Source: a virus | Length of the DNA: 28,614 nt | Virus record (IMG/VR): IMGVR_UViG_3300025264_000079 | Span: 1 to 28,614 of that record | Reading direction: 5' to 3' (one strand) | Shown: piece after piece, positions 1 through 7,145 of the stretch | Layout: the number at the start of each line of letters is the position of its first letter | Numbering within the stretch: the stretch's first letter is position 1 | Notes under the pieces: generated by a model | What the model saw: only the letters and a program-made list of their open reading frames with translations | Database searches by the model: none | What the model was told of the DNA's origin: nothing | Position numbers and translations under genes: made by a program

Positions 1-229
1 GGACAGAGCCCAAAAAACTTCCGCTTTTCTGCTTTCCAATCTGTTCAGTTTGTTCTTCTCCAAAAACATCCCTAGCTTCTCGTTTTTTACCTAATCTTCT
101 TAAACCGGCTAAACCAGCAGAGACAGTGTCAGGGACACCACCTTCTTGAAATTGTTGTGGGGGTATTTGCTGTCTAGGATACTGTTGCGGTACATTACCG
201 CCATATTGCATACCGAGTAAAGTTCTCAT
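1..229 (-). CDS. partial virion-associated protein, N-terminus only
   Basis: The first 76 residues of a protein that continues past the left edge. It starts at an ATG preceded by AAGGAG, a strong ribosome binding site. The visible part is rich in Gln, Pro and Gly and contains the segment QEGGVPDTV, close to the Gly-Gly-x-Val segments of the 603-aa protein at 18433-20244 and of the 400-aa protein at 22275-23477. No enzyme motif is visible. It is the next late gene after the 227-aa virion protein and has its own candidate promoter in the 115-base gap before it. A tail-associated or internal virion protein is an inference from position and composition. Confidence 0.8.
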   Translation of the reverse strand, partial: MRTLLGMQYGGNVPQQYPRQQIPPQQFQEGGVPDTVSAGLAGLRRLGKKREARDVFGEEQTEQIGKQKSGSFLGSV

Positions 230-247
230 AGAGACTCCTTATAAATA

Positions 248-271
248 CCGTTTGATACGGATATAATTATA
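248..271 (-). promoter_or_regulatory. candidate late promoter -10 box plus leader hairpin
   Basis: On the minus strand a perfect TATAAT (271-266) preceded by CG lies in the largest gap of the left end. It is followed by a small hairpin (CCGT/ACGG, 260-248) and then by AAGGAG and the ATG at 229. No good -35 hexamer is seen at 16-18 bases, so a phage-modified polymerase or an activator would be needed. The same CGTATAAT occurs at 20637-20632 ahead of the endolysin gene. Confidence 0.4.
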
Positions 272-344
272 CGTTTTAAAGATAGTGAACTTACACATCT
301 TTTCAAATACTGTAATTGGTTGATTATTCTTGTTTTAGAGACCA

Positions 345-1028
345 TTAGATAACTACTTCTACTCTCCAAACGGATGTAACCCAAAATGCTTTTTCGCTTG
401 TAACTATACCAGCATCAGATGCAGTTATTGCAAGAGCCACAACATCTCCCTCATCAATAACCGGAGAAGCACTCCAATCTGATTCACTTACAGTTATCGC
501 TGTATGGTCTACAAAAGATGTTGAATATGTATAGTTACATAAGGCATCAGTTGTATCATCGCCATCATCTTTCTTTTCTATAGCAAATACAATATCGTCA
601 GTATTGTCATCAAGGTCAGGTGGTTTGAATATTAACTTATAGCAAGTCATTTTAAATGGAGCTAAATAACCCTGACCACTTCTAAAAGAAGCAAGTTCAG
701 TATTATTAAACCAAGGCAAGTAAATTTTACTAGCATCTACATCATCAGTAAAATTATGAGAAAAAGTACGATAGTCTATAAACTTGTTAGTATACTTTAA
801 TGTATTAGCAGTTAATGTTCTATCCACATATTGATTACCGTCTGAAGACATATACGTCTTCCACAGTTTGCCATACTTCTTCCTGTATAATGCCAGTTGG
901 CTGTTTGATTTCTTTTCAAGAGCGACCTGACCGTCTACCATACCATTAATTGACGGCTTTCCCTGAAACTCAATAGAGCTTTGCTTGGTATTAATTAATT
1001 TTCTAAGGTCTCTGTCAGTTAGCGGCAT
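345..1028 (-). CDS. hypothetical virion protein, 227 aa
   Basis: A 227-residue protein I do not recognise. It has a charged N-terminal third (Lys/Arg-rich, about residues 8-60), an aromatic-rich middle and a Ser/Thr/Val-rich, probably beta-stranded, C-terminal half ending WRVEVVI. No signal peptide or membrane segment is seen. The start codon overlaps the stop of the 1005-aa nozzle-like gene by one base (TAATG), so translation is probably coupled. Its place at the end of the tail-gene run suggests a tail accessory protein, but no family motif proves it. Confidence 0.7.
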   Translation of the reverse strand: MPLTDRDLRKLINTKQSSIEFQGKPSINGMVDGQVALEKKSNSQLALYRKKYGKLWKTYMSSDGNQYVDRTLTANTLKYTNKFIDYRTFSHNFTDDVDASKIYLPWFNNTELASFRSGQGYLAPFKMTCYKLIFKPPDLDDNTDDIVFAIEKKDDGDDTTDALCNYTYSTSFVDHTAITVSESDWSASPVIDEGDVVALAITASDAGIVTSEKAFWVTSVWRVEVVI

Positions 1029-4000
1029 TATGATACATTTTTATTGCTAATAGTTCTGTATTCTATTGTCATATCATTCACTTCAAACGTACCAGAAGTG
1101 GGTAAATCTAATTGAAATTGTATGCTTTGGCATGAGACAGGAGAACTGGGTGTGAATGTTGCAACATCCCAAACTAAAGAACTTTCTAAATAGCCGGCAC
1201 CTCCAGTGTTCCCCTGTGGGGTAATGTCGCTCGCAAATGAACTGAAGCTTTGACTGCCATTTATAGCATAATATAATGGGGTCTGTTGTTCTGCACTGGA
1301 TTTATAAGTCATGGTTACCTTATATATCTTTTTAATTAAGCCGGGGTGCCCAAAATCTATATCCTTTGTATTAAACTCTTGACCTGACTGAGCAACACTA
1401 ATAGGTAAAAACTTTTTAAACTCTACATCAGTGCTCCCATCAAACACACCAAGGCTTAAATTGTTGTTCCAGTCTGTAATAAAGTTTGTATAATATAAGT
1501 GATTGGTAAATATTGTAGTGTGATATGTCCACCCGTTACTATCGAAATCATATACAAAAGATTGGTTTGAATCATCTGATGCATCATTGGGACTCCTCAT
1601 CATTATGAGAGAATTGCTGATAGGGTCATAGCCAAGCATTACGTCTTTAGTTATAGCAGAACCACGATACCAACTATTCCAATCTACCTCAGTATCAGTA
1701 AAAGAAGCCTTGCTCACTGCTATTTTTTTATCTATTAAATTTCTAACATTTCTACCATCATATAAATAACATCCATCATCAGAGACCCAAGCTATCCCAT
1801 ATTTTGTCTTAGCAACACTAAATGGGAAATTTACGCCAAAATACTTAATAGTTTCTTCAAGATACCAGCTAGAAACACTTGGGCTGGATACATTAATAAT
1901 ATGAACCAGATTATGTTTGAAGGCTAACAACCTGTCAGCAAACGATTCTAAGGCAGTATACTCACCATAATCTCCAGTTGAAACATCTATAAAATTATAT
2001 TCAAGAAATGTATCGAATTTACCTATCTCGCTATACATAATCCTGTCGCCAAACTTTTCCAGCTCTCCAGAGCCTGCCTTCAATTTAACATTAGCAACAA
2101 ATGTCCTTCTATTAGCCACCACTGATGCTTTATATATTTCATTAGTGCCGCCTATACCTAAGAACTTTAAATCCGGGCTAAAGGCGTTTATAGTTGTATA
2201 TGTATCTAGGTTTGGTTTAATAGCGTTCCCGTAAGTACCACTAACAACATGATAACCTTTTCCAGCTTCATATGTCCAAGCCCTATGGTCTCCATCTAGA
2301 TTTGTTCTCATTCCCTTGACAATATCTATATCTGCTAATAATACTAAATCATCATCTGTACCATTGAGTCTTGTATATATTCTCCCACCAGTTATTCTTC
2401 CACTGTAAGCTAAGTCAGCATACACAGAAACCCTCAATGTTTGAGATACTGTAACAGCTACAGTAAAAGCCGCAATGGTTGAAGCACCATCGCCTATTTG
2501 AACTGGTAAAGACTCTTGATTATTATCGTATATAAATGTCTCATAAAATTCATAGGTACCCTCTTCCCAATCGCCATTTCCTGTGCCTGCTGATACAGCT
2601 ATGTTCCAACCGGTTCCCCTGACAATGATAGGAGTTTCATTATCAGCAAAATCAAATGGAGCAGTGCCTCCTAAAGCACCGCCATATGCTCTTGAGTATG
2701 TAGAAGTTCCAGTAGCTGAACTATAACCCTGCTTACAGAATAAAAATTCTTTTGGATATTCTCCCAAATCTCCAACTCCGCCACTAGCTTCCTTAATAGA
2801 TATAACTTCTCCAACAACAGCTCTACCGCTTTTATCAGCACCGGAGCCATTTTCAAACTTAACACCAGTTGCTGATGTGGAAAGGTCAACGCCCATTTGT
2901 AATTGGTCAGACCCAGTTTTTTTTATAATAGCAACTCCCCTGTTGTGAAAAAAGGTTAATTCTTCGTTAGTATTTGTAGCGGTTGTATCTTTATCAACCC
3001 TAAAAAGAGTACCTGAATCTATTTGGGATACAACAGAACCAGCCGCAATTCCTGTACCGGTGACACACATTCCCACAGCAAGTGAGCCAGTAGCATCCAT
3101 TCGCACAATCTTAGGATTACTTCCGAATGTTGAGCCACTTCCAGCAGTATGGTCTGTATCGCAAGTATCATCAGTAAGATAATTATAATAATTAGTAGCA
3201 GTTCCACCAGCGTGGCTAGACGTGCCATAGGCATATGTAAAAGAAGTAGCTATCTTAGGAGGAGCTAAAGAATTTGGATGTTCCTGCCATTCAGCAAAAA
3301 CAAGACCAGTAGTAGCATGGAACTGATTTCCCTGTACATATCCATACCATTTTATTATCGTAGAATTTGTTTCGTTTATATCGCAAACACGAACAGTTCC
3401 ATCTGCAATATGATATATATACTTAGCATCGTTCCCAGAAAGAGTTGGACTAATAGCTGATGTTGTCCAGCCATTATCTTTTGCACCATAACTAGTAGTT
3501 GCATTAGTTGACCAAACATCTACACCGCCTTTACTATCAACGTCACCAAGGGCAACCATTTTATCACCTTGACTATTAATTTGTATTGTAGGGTCTCCGC
3601 CAGAACTATCATCGGAAATGGTTCTACCCTTTAAAACATAATAAATATCCATATCGCCAAATGTCAGGGTTCTAGTTCCGCTAGAACTAGCAGTTTTACT
3701 CATTTCAAAATGAGTTGAATCAGTTATTGAAGCAATATATGTATCTGTTTGAATGCCTGTACCAGATACAGACAAACCAGCTATTATTTGAGTATTTGAG
3801 CTATGTGTAATTGTAGCATCACCACTGCTTACAGTACAACTTGCTTGTGTGAATGTTGTACCAGCCGCATCATTACTGCTTAAAGTATCAACAACATCAG
3901 TCACGGTAAATATCCCATCATTACTACCAGTGCCAGTTATCTTTAATGCATCTCCAATGCTAATGAGACTAGAAGTGTAAATTGTACTATTAACTGCATT

Positions 4001-4045
4001 TGCCCCTCCAACTAATTGTAAGTGCTGTTTTGTAGGTTGCGGCAT
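1028..4045 (-). CDS. large tail protein, nozzle/stabilisation-like, 1005 aa
   Basis: A 1005-residue beta-rich protein. Residues about 68-130 and 311-366 hold two copies of a short module (SGTGI..., IASITDSTHFEMS / TGTGI..., SQIDSGTLFRV, each ending LTF). Residues about 610-890 have repeated aromatic, Gly and Asp-rich strands (GDRIMYSEIG, SFADRLLAFK, GIAWVSDDGCYLYDG) of the kind found in beta-propeller tail nozzle or stabilisation proteins such as the T7 gp12 and P22 gp10 types. It begins three bases after the stop of the 138-aa gene, which looks like the usual N-terminus of this family. No signal peptide or enzyme motif is seen. A tail tube or nozzle role is inferred from strand pattern, size and neighbours. 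Confidence 0.7.
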   Translation of the reverse strand: MPQPTKQHLQLVGGANAVNSTIYTSSLISIGDALKITGTGSNDGIFTVTDVVDTLSSNDAAGTTFTQASCTVSSGDATITHSSNTQIIAGLSVSGTGIQTDTYIASITDSTHFEMSKTASSSGTRTLTFGDMDIYYVLKGRTISDDSSGGDPTIQINSQGDKMVALGDVDSKGGVDVWSTNATTSYGAKDNGWTTSAISPTLSGNDAKYIYHIADGTVRVCDINETNSTIIKWYGYVQGNQFHATTGLVFAEWQEHPNSLAPPKIATSFTYAYGTSSHAGGTATNYYNYLTDDTCDTDHTAGSGSTFGSNPKIVRMDATGSLAVGMCVTGTGIAAGSVVSQIDSGTLFRVDKDTTATNTNEELTFFHNRGVAIIKKTGSDQLQMGVDLSTSATGVKFENGSGADKSGRAVVGEVISIKEASGGVGDLGEYPKEFLFCKQGYSSATGTSTYSRAYGGALGGTAPFDFADNETPIIVRGTGWNIAVSAGTGNGDWEEGTYEFYETFIYDNNQESLPVQIGDGASTIAAFTVAVTVSQTLRVSVYADLAYSGRITGGRIYTRLNGTDDDLVLLADIDIVKGMRTNLDGDHRAWTYEAGKGYHVVSGTYGNAIKPNLDTYTTINAFSPDLKFLGIGGTNEIYKASVVANRRTFVANVKLKAGSGELEKFGDRIMYSEIGKFDTFLEYNFIDVSTGDYGEYTALESFADRLLAFKHNLVHIINVSSPSVSSWYLEETIKYFGVNFPFSVAKTKYGIAWVSDDGCYLYDGRNVRNLIDKKIAVSKASFTDTEVDWNSWYRGSAITKDVMLGYDPISNSLIMMRSPNDASDDSNQSFVYDFDSNGWTYHTTIFTNHLYYTNFITDWNNNLSLGVFDGSTDVEFKKFLPISVAQSGQEFNTKDIDFGHPGLIKKIYKVTMTYKSSAEQQTPLYYAINGSQSFSSFASDITPQGNTGGAGYLESSLVWDVATFTPSSPVSCQSIQFQLDLPTSGTFEVNDMTIEYRTISNKNVS

Positions 4046-4048
4046 TAT

Positions 4049-4465
4049 TTATTCACTACCATATTCAGGGGCTGTTGTAGTAGTATCACCGCCAACCTGC
4101 CTAGCTACAAATTTTATATTACCAACAGCAGAGCCAAGAGCTAAATCATTACTTGTACCCGGATGCTTTGTATCTGTAACAGTATAGGTGCTATCTCTAC
4201 TAATATCAGATTCAAAGTAAAATAATCCATATCCACCAGCACCGGCAAGAGTAGCAGTTCTTTCTACTATATATTCAGATAAATTAGTAGTACCATCAGA
4301 GCCTTCTACATGAGCATATAAACCGCCGGCAGTTTTAATCTTACCCAGAGCATCAACAGACATATTCTGAATAAGAGCATTCTCATTTTCAGCTATATCT
4401 CTTGGGTCTCTCCTGTTATTAGAACCGCCAGACCAATCACGTATAGTATGATACTGCTTGGGCAT
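4049..4465 (-). CDS. nozzle/stabilisation protein N-terminal-like, 138 aa
   Basis: The N-terminus contains DWSGGSNNRRDPRDIAENE followed by a segment with N, G, K and GG (residues 32-48). This is the pattern (Gly-Gly-x-Asn, then Asn-Glu, then a GxIKTAGG-like segment) that opens many phage nozzle or stabilisation proteins. The rest is Gly/Thr-rich and probably beta-stranded. At 138 residues it is far too short for the full protein, and the 1005-aa gene follows after only three bases, so the two may be a naturally split or secondarily broken single protein. The start overlaps the preceding stop by one base. Confidence 0.65.
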   Translation of the reverse strand: MPKQYHTIRDWSGGSNNRRDPRDIAENENALIQNMSVDALGKIKTAGGLYAHVEGSDGTTNLSEYIVERTATLAGAGGYGLFYFESDISRDSTYTVTDTKHPGTSNDLALGSAVGNIKFVARQVGGDTTTTAPEYGSE

Positions 4466-4692
4466 TATTTGCCTTTAAAGAATCCTTCCATCATATCAGT
4501 AACAACATCCATCACTTTCTCGAACAGGATTTGTTCTTTATCTTCTGATACAAATGGGATGTTAATTTTCTCATTCAACTTAGTGGCAAGCATCTTAGAA
4601 AACTCATCTGATTTAATATGACCCATAGCCTCTTCTTTCATTTTATCTGCCTGAGCTTCTGCCATCTTCATTAACATTGATTTGAAGTCCAT
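4465..4692 (-). CDS. small helical protein, 75 aa, unknown
   Basis: A 75-residue, Met/Lys/Glu-rich, probably all-helical protein with no membrane segment and no known motif. It has a good ribosome binding site (AAGGAG), and its ATG overlaps the stop of the 50-aa membrane protein. It sits between the holin-like cluster and the nozzle-like genes. I do not recognise a function. Confidence 0.7.
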   Translation of the reverse strand: MDFKSMLMKMAEAQADKMKEEAMGHIKSDEFSKMLATKLNEKINIPFVSEDKEQILFEKVMDVVTDMMEGFFKGK

Positions 4693-4844
4693 TATTTATC
4701 TCTCCTTATTTTTACTATTTTGTGACTAAGATATACAATGCTCATCACCGCGACAACACACTGTAATAACAAATTTATTTCTGCCAAGTAAACCCCATAG
4801 TTAGCAAATGATACTGCTGTAACTTTTAAACTATCCATAATCAT
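4692..4844 (-). CDS. holin-like single-span membrane protein, 50 aa
   Basis: Starts MIMDSLKV at an ATGA overlap with the preceding stop, a coupled start (a second ATG lies six bases on). It has one hydrophobic helix (about LLLQCVVAVMSIVYL) and a very basic end, HKIVKIRRDK. Small size, one membrane helix and a positive C-terminus are typical of small phage holins. The short N-terminal amphipathic stretch with NYG before the helix also resembles small holins of aquatic phages. The neighbours on the 5' side are two more membrane-anchored proteins. Function is inferred from these features only. Confidence 0.6.
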   Translation of the reverse strand: MIMDSLKVTAVSFANYGVYLAEINLLLQCVVAVMSIVYLSHKIVKIRRDK

Positions 4845-5158
4845 TTACCGTTTATTCTAGACACCTGTCCCTTAATTTCCATTAATACATCAGACATATC
4901 ATTAATTTCTCTAACAGAATCTTCATGTCTTCTATCCCTAGTCTCATCAGAACGGTTCCATCTTTCAATTAATTTAATCAACATACCTTCCATATTTTCC
5001 AATGTTTCAGACTGTCCTTTATTTTCAACCTGTAACTCAGTGATAGACTCAGCTTGAGCATCACTTCTCTTTGCATTCTGGTATACCATAAAGACAAACA
5101 TTGCTCCAACAACACCAATCATTCCAGCTTCTGCATAGAGTGCTAAAAACTCTTCCAT
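4841..5158 (-). CDS. membrane-anchored coiled-coil protein, 105 aa
   Basis: The N-terminus has one membrane helix (about residues 8-26, GMIGVVGAMFVFMVYQ), followed by a long Glu/Lys/Gln/Arg-rich helical region (about residues 30-105) with coiled-coil character. This layout, N-terminal anchor plus periplasmic or cytoplasmic coiled coil, is found in inner-membrane spanins (Rz-like) and in some holin-associated proteins. It is followed directly, by an ATGA overlap, by the 50-aa holin-like gene. Spanin is a possibility, but no partner outer-membrane spanin of normal type is evident. Confidence 0.65.
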   Translation of the reverse strand: MEEFLALYAEAGMIGVVGAMFVFMVYQNAKRSDAQAESITELQVENKGQSETLENMEGMLIKLIERWNRSDETRDRRHEDSVREINDMSDVLMEIKGQVSRINGK

Positions 5159-5227
5159 TATTCATATTACCTTGATATTTGGTTATTGAATTGCCATTTT
5201 TCATAAATGTAGTATATTTCGCACATT

Positions 5228-5548
5228 TTACTTTTTCTTCCGTTTTCCCCAACTGAGTGGGTTAATATTAAATTCTTTCTCATAAAAGCTTACTTTCTCT
5301 GCCAGCTCTTCTCGTTCAATCCGTTCCTCCACGATATGTTTGCCAAGCAAATCCCCAATCTGCTCATTTGCATCAAGCATCTTATTTTCAAGCTCTCCAA
5401 GTCTACTCTCCACACGCCAATAGCCATACACAAGCATACCAACGAGAACACATAACTGCCCCAACCATTTGAGATTAATGCTAATAACAGCATTATCATC
5501 GACAACAGCACCCCTATAACTTCTTGCAGTGTCAGGTTTTTCACTCAC
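5228..5548 (-). CDS. membrane protein with coiled coil, 106 aa
   Basis: Starts at GTG overlapping the TGA of the previous gene (GTGA). A polar N-terminus of about 27 residues is followed by one membrane helix (WLGQLCVLVGMLVYGYW, about 28-45), then a Glu-rich coiled coil (about 46-93) and a tail ending NPLSWGKRKKK. The arrangement resembles inner-membrane spanin-like or holin-accessory proteins. With the next gene it gives two consecutive anchored coiled-coil proteins. A second hydrophobic frame overlaps it and was judged a shadow. Confidence 0.65.
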   Translation of the reverse strand: MSEKPDTARSYRGAVVDDNAVISINLKWLGQLCVLVGMLVYGYWRVESRLGELENKMLDANEQIGDLLGKHIVEERIEREELAEKVSFYEKEFNINPLSWGKRKKK

Positions 5549-5691
5549 TTAACCTTCCTGTATATTGCTACCCATATCAACATGGAAAATAGTATCCAGA
5601 ATAGTGGCGGGTAAATAGTTTTCAGCATCTGAAGTATAATGGCTGAACAGACTGCTATCAGGGCAACATCCCATTTGTCTAAATCTCCCAT
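5545..5691 (-). CDS. two-helix membrane peptide, 48 aa
   Basis: Reads MGDLDKWDVALIAVCSAII... with two hydrophobic segments (about residues 9-23 and 28-44) separated by KTIYPP, and ends YRKVK. A hairpin of two membrane helices with a short loop and a basic tail is the usual shape of small holins. The start overlaps the preceding 43-aa gene by 13 bases, and the stop overlaps the GTG of the next gene. Ribosome binding site support is weak, so coupling is the likely way it is translated. Confidence 0.5.
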   Translation of the reverse strand: MGDLDKWDVALIAVCSAIILQMLKTIYPPLFWILFSMLIWVAIYRKVK

Positions 5692-5810
5692 CCAACAACA
5701 GACCATCCAGAGTCACAACCAGTAAAAACGCTGGTTAAAAACAGGATAAAAAGTAAAAATAGAATATATCCCCCAAGAACTTTAATCTCTTGCTTTGACA
5801 TACTTGACAT
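5679..5810 (-). CDS. small lipoprotein-like membrane peptide, 43 aa
   Basis: Reads MSSMSKQEIKVLGGYILF..., a basic/polar start, a strong hydrophobic core (about residues 12-30), then FTGC-DSGW. The FTGC segment is an imperfect lipobox (Phe rather than Leu/Val/Ile at -3), so the protein may be lipidated on Cys32, leaving a 12-residue mature part. Otherwise it is a single-span membrane peptide. The start may be 5810 or 5801. It overlaps the preceding 57-aa gene and the following 48-aa gene, as expected in a compact lysis cassette. A very short outer-membrane spanin-like lipoprotein is possible. Confidence 0.5.
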   Translation of the reverse strand: MSSMSKQEIKVLGGYILFLLFILFLTSVFTGCDSGWSVVGWEI

Positions 5811-5955
5811 TAGAACAGGAATGTTCCCATTTAAACCCAAACCTAGCTGGGTTTTTCATTACTTTAGGATATTGTTTTGATAGTCCATCATGGTCATCAA
5901 TTCTATGTTCAACCTTAAAATCGCCGTTAGGTAGTTTTTTAATTTTATTCTTCAT
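5782..5955 (-). CDS. small basic protein, 57 aa, unknown
   Basis: Starts MKNKIKKLPNGDFKVEHR. The ATG at 5955 overlaps the stop of the 97-aa membrane protein as ATGA, which decides it over the in-frame upstream ATG at 5970. The protein is soluble, basic and without a recognisable motif; its one Cys is near the C-terminus. Function unknown. Confidence 0.6.
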   Translation of the reverse strand: MKNKIKKLPNGDFKVEHRIDDHDGLSKQYPKVMKNPARFGFKWEHSCSNVKYVKARD

Positions 5956-6245
5956 AATACCATCCACCAAGCGGCACCAATCTCAACTACTAAGTCAGCA
6001 AATGTATTATAAGCCCAACGCTTTTTTGTACCATACGTTTCATCGGTGCCTTCTACATAGACTTCAAAGACTTCCCATAATACTCCAATAATAGCAACCC
6101 ATAGGACTGCCCATAAATCAGATGCACCACACCATTGAGCCACCTTAGCAATAAACAAACCAGCGGCTAAGTGATATGTAGTCCAATGGTCTAATTGACC
6201 AGTGGACAGTTGCCAGTTAACTACTTTTGCAATAGGATTGTTCAT
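5952..6245 (-). CDS. polytopic membrane protein, 97 aa
   Basis: Has two to three hydrophobic segments: YHLAAGLFIAKVAQW, LWAVLWVAIIGVLWEVFEVYV and a C-terminal VVEIGAAWWMVL. Conserved-looking polar residues lie in or next to them (DHWTTYH, WEVFE, NTFADLVVE). The pattern H, WE..E, N...D resembles small VanZ or DUF2238-type membrane proteins and phage proteins of unknown role. It is coupled at both ends by overlapping codons (TAATG in, ATGA out). It could be a holin-type or an envelope-modifying protein. Confidence 0.65.
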   Translation of the reverse strand: MNNPIAKVVNWQLSTGQLDHWTTYHLAAGLFIAKVAQWCGASDLWAVLWVAIIGVLWEVFEVYVEGTDETYGTKKRWAYNTFADLVVEIGAAWWMVL

Positions 6246-6439
6246 TACTTAGAACCAAATACTTTTGAGAAAAAGCCTTTCTTCTTCTTTTTACCTTTTT
6301 CAGACATTTTCTTTTTACCTTTCTTTTTCTTCTTCTTTACTTCTTCACTGGAAGCAAGCTGTTCATACTGCACTGGATTTGCAGGTTCTGCTCCAGCAAA
6401 TGATAGGGCTATAATTACTGCCATTAGTTTTTTAATCAT
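6245..6439 (-). CDS. secreted lysine-rich peptide, 64 aa (disruptin-like?)
   Basis: Residues 1-17 form a clean Sec signal peptide (MIKKLMAVIIALSFAGA, likely cut before EPANP). The mature part has a short acidic spacer, then an extreme Lys-rich tract (runs of six, three and five Lys), and ends GFFSKVFGSK, an amphipathic cationic end like that of antimicrobial peptides. I choose the ATG at 6439, with AAAGGTG six bases upstream, over the GTG at 6445. Exported cationic peptides that disrupt the outer membrane (disruptins, known from phage phiKT) replace spanins in some phages. This identity is inference. Confidence 0.6.
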   Translation of the reverse strand: MIKKLMAVIIALSFAGAEPANPVQYEQLASSEEVKKKKKKGKKKMSEKGKKKKKGFFSKVFGSK

Positions 6440-6441
6440 GT

Positions 6442-6891
6442 TCACACCTTTAAATGTTTAGATACTTCTTTTGCACCACTATACTGAGGAACTATTCTTG
6501 AAAGAAGTTCTGTTTTGGTTTCGCTTCCACCATAAGCAACTCCACGCTTATCATAGAAATCTTTTATCTCTGCTTTAGTATTTGCATCAGTAGGATAATC
6601 TGCTTGTAAAGTAGCGACACCATTGATTATATGATGTCCTCCTACTATCAACCTGCCATGCCCATCACCATGCTTCTTAGCACACTCATCAACATAGAAC
6701 TCTTCAATAGTTTTAAAGCTATTACTTCTCTTTTCTATCTCACCATCTACATCAACAAAGTATGTATAAGACGAAGGGTAAGTCAGAGTCTCTGTAGAAC
6801 CATCTGCATAAGTTTTTGTGCGTGTTGCACCCGGAGTTGTATTTCTATGAATCCGTACTCGATGACCCTGACTACACCTTCTTACAATCAT
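6442..6891 (-). CDS. hypothetical protein with C-terminal HeH/LEM-like motif, 149 aa
   Basis: The N-terminal 100 residues are not recognised (basic, Tyr/Thr-rich, with CSQGH near the start). Residues about 104-133 (TKAEIKDFYDKRGVAYGG, then TKTELLSRI) match the helix-extension-helix (HeH/LEM, SAP-related) pattern common at the ends of small phage proteins: T-K-x-E-I, then G-[VI]-x-[YW], then T-K-x-E-L-L. Such motifs are thought to bind nucleic acid or protein. Starts at an ATGA overlap with the 77-aa gene. Confidence 0.7.
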   Translation of the reverse strand: MIVRRCSQGHRVRIHRNTTPGATRTKTYADGSTETLTYPSSYTYFVDVDGEIEKRSNSFKTIEEFYVDECAKKHGDGHGRLIVGGHHIINGVATLQADYPTDANTKAEIKDFYDKRGVAYGGSETKTELLSRIVPQYSGAKEVSKHLKV

Positions 6892-7121
6892 GCTTCTGCT
6901 TCAGCCTCTTCTACTTCTTCAGTGAGAGATGTACGAAGCATATTAATGAACGCTTCTTTACCAACAGCTAACTGGTCAGCCATAAACTGATTAGTATTCT
7001 GTTTGTTCTGCAAATCATTAATGTGATTTACCATTGCCTTCTGTTCATCAGTCATGTCTTCGATTACATACTCTTTATCATCGAGGTTCAAGACTGGCTT
7101 TTCTTTTTTGTCTTTAGCCAT
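6888..7121 (-). CDS. small helical protein after the tail fibre, 77 aa
   Basis: Starts MAKDKKEKP with AAGGAG upstream. Residues about 10-35 read LNLDDKEYVIEDMTDEQKA, followed by a helical HINDLQNK region and an acidic tail (EEVEEAEAEA). Proteins of this pattern often lie directly after tail-fibre genes in aquatic phages; the function is not established, with fibre assembly or chaperone a guess from position. No membrane segment. Confidence 0.7.
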   Translation of the reverse strand: MAKDKKEKPVLNLDDKEYVIEDMTDEQKAMVNHINDLQNKQNTNQFMADQLAVGKEAFINMLRTSLTEEVEEAEAEA

Positions 7122-7145
7122 TGTATTGACTCCTTGTTTAGTTAA

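Noticed and set aside
5290-5544. 84-residue hydrophobic frame (GTG start) inside the 106-aa membrane protein gene
   Set aside because: It looks holin-like, but it overlaps a frame with a better coiled-coil and membrane layout; its GTG has no own ribosome binding site, and the C-terminal part is unordered. Judged a shadow, though an embedded holin is not fully excluded.
6195-6461. Plus-strand frame with a Phe-rich run
   Set aside because: The Phe run is the reverse complement of the Lys codons of the secreted peptide gene.
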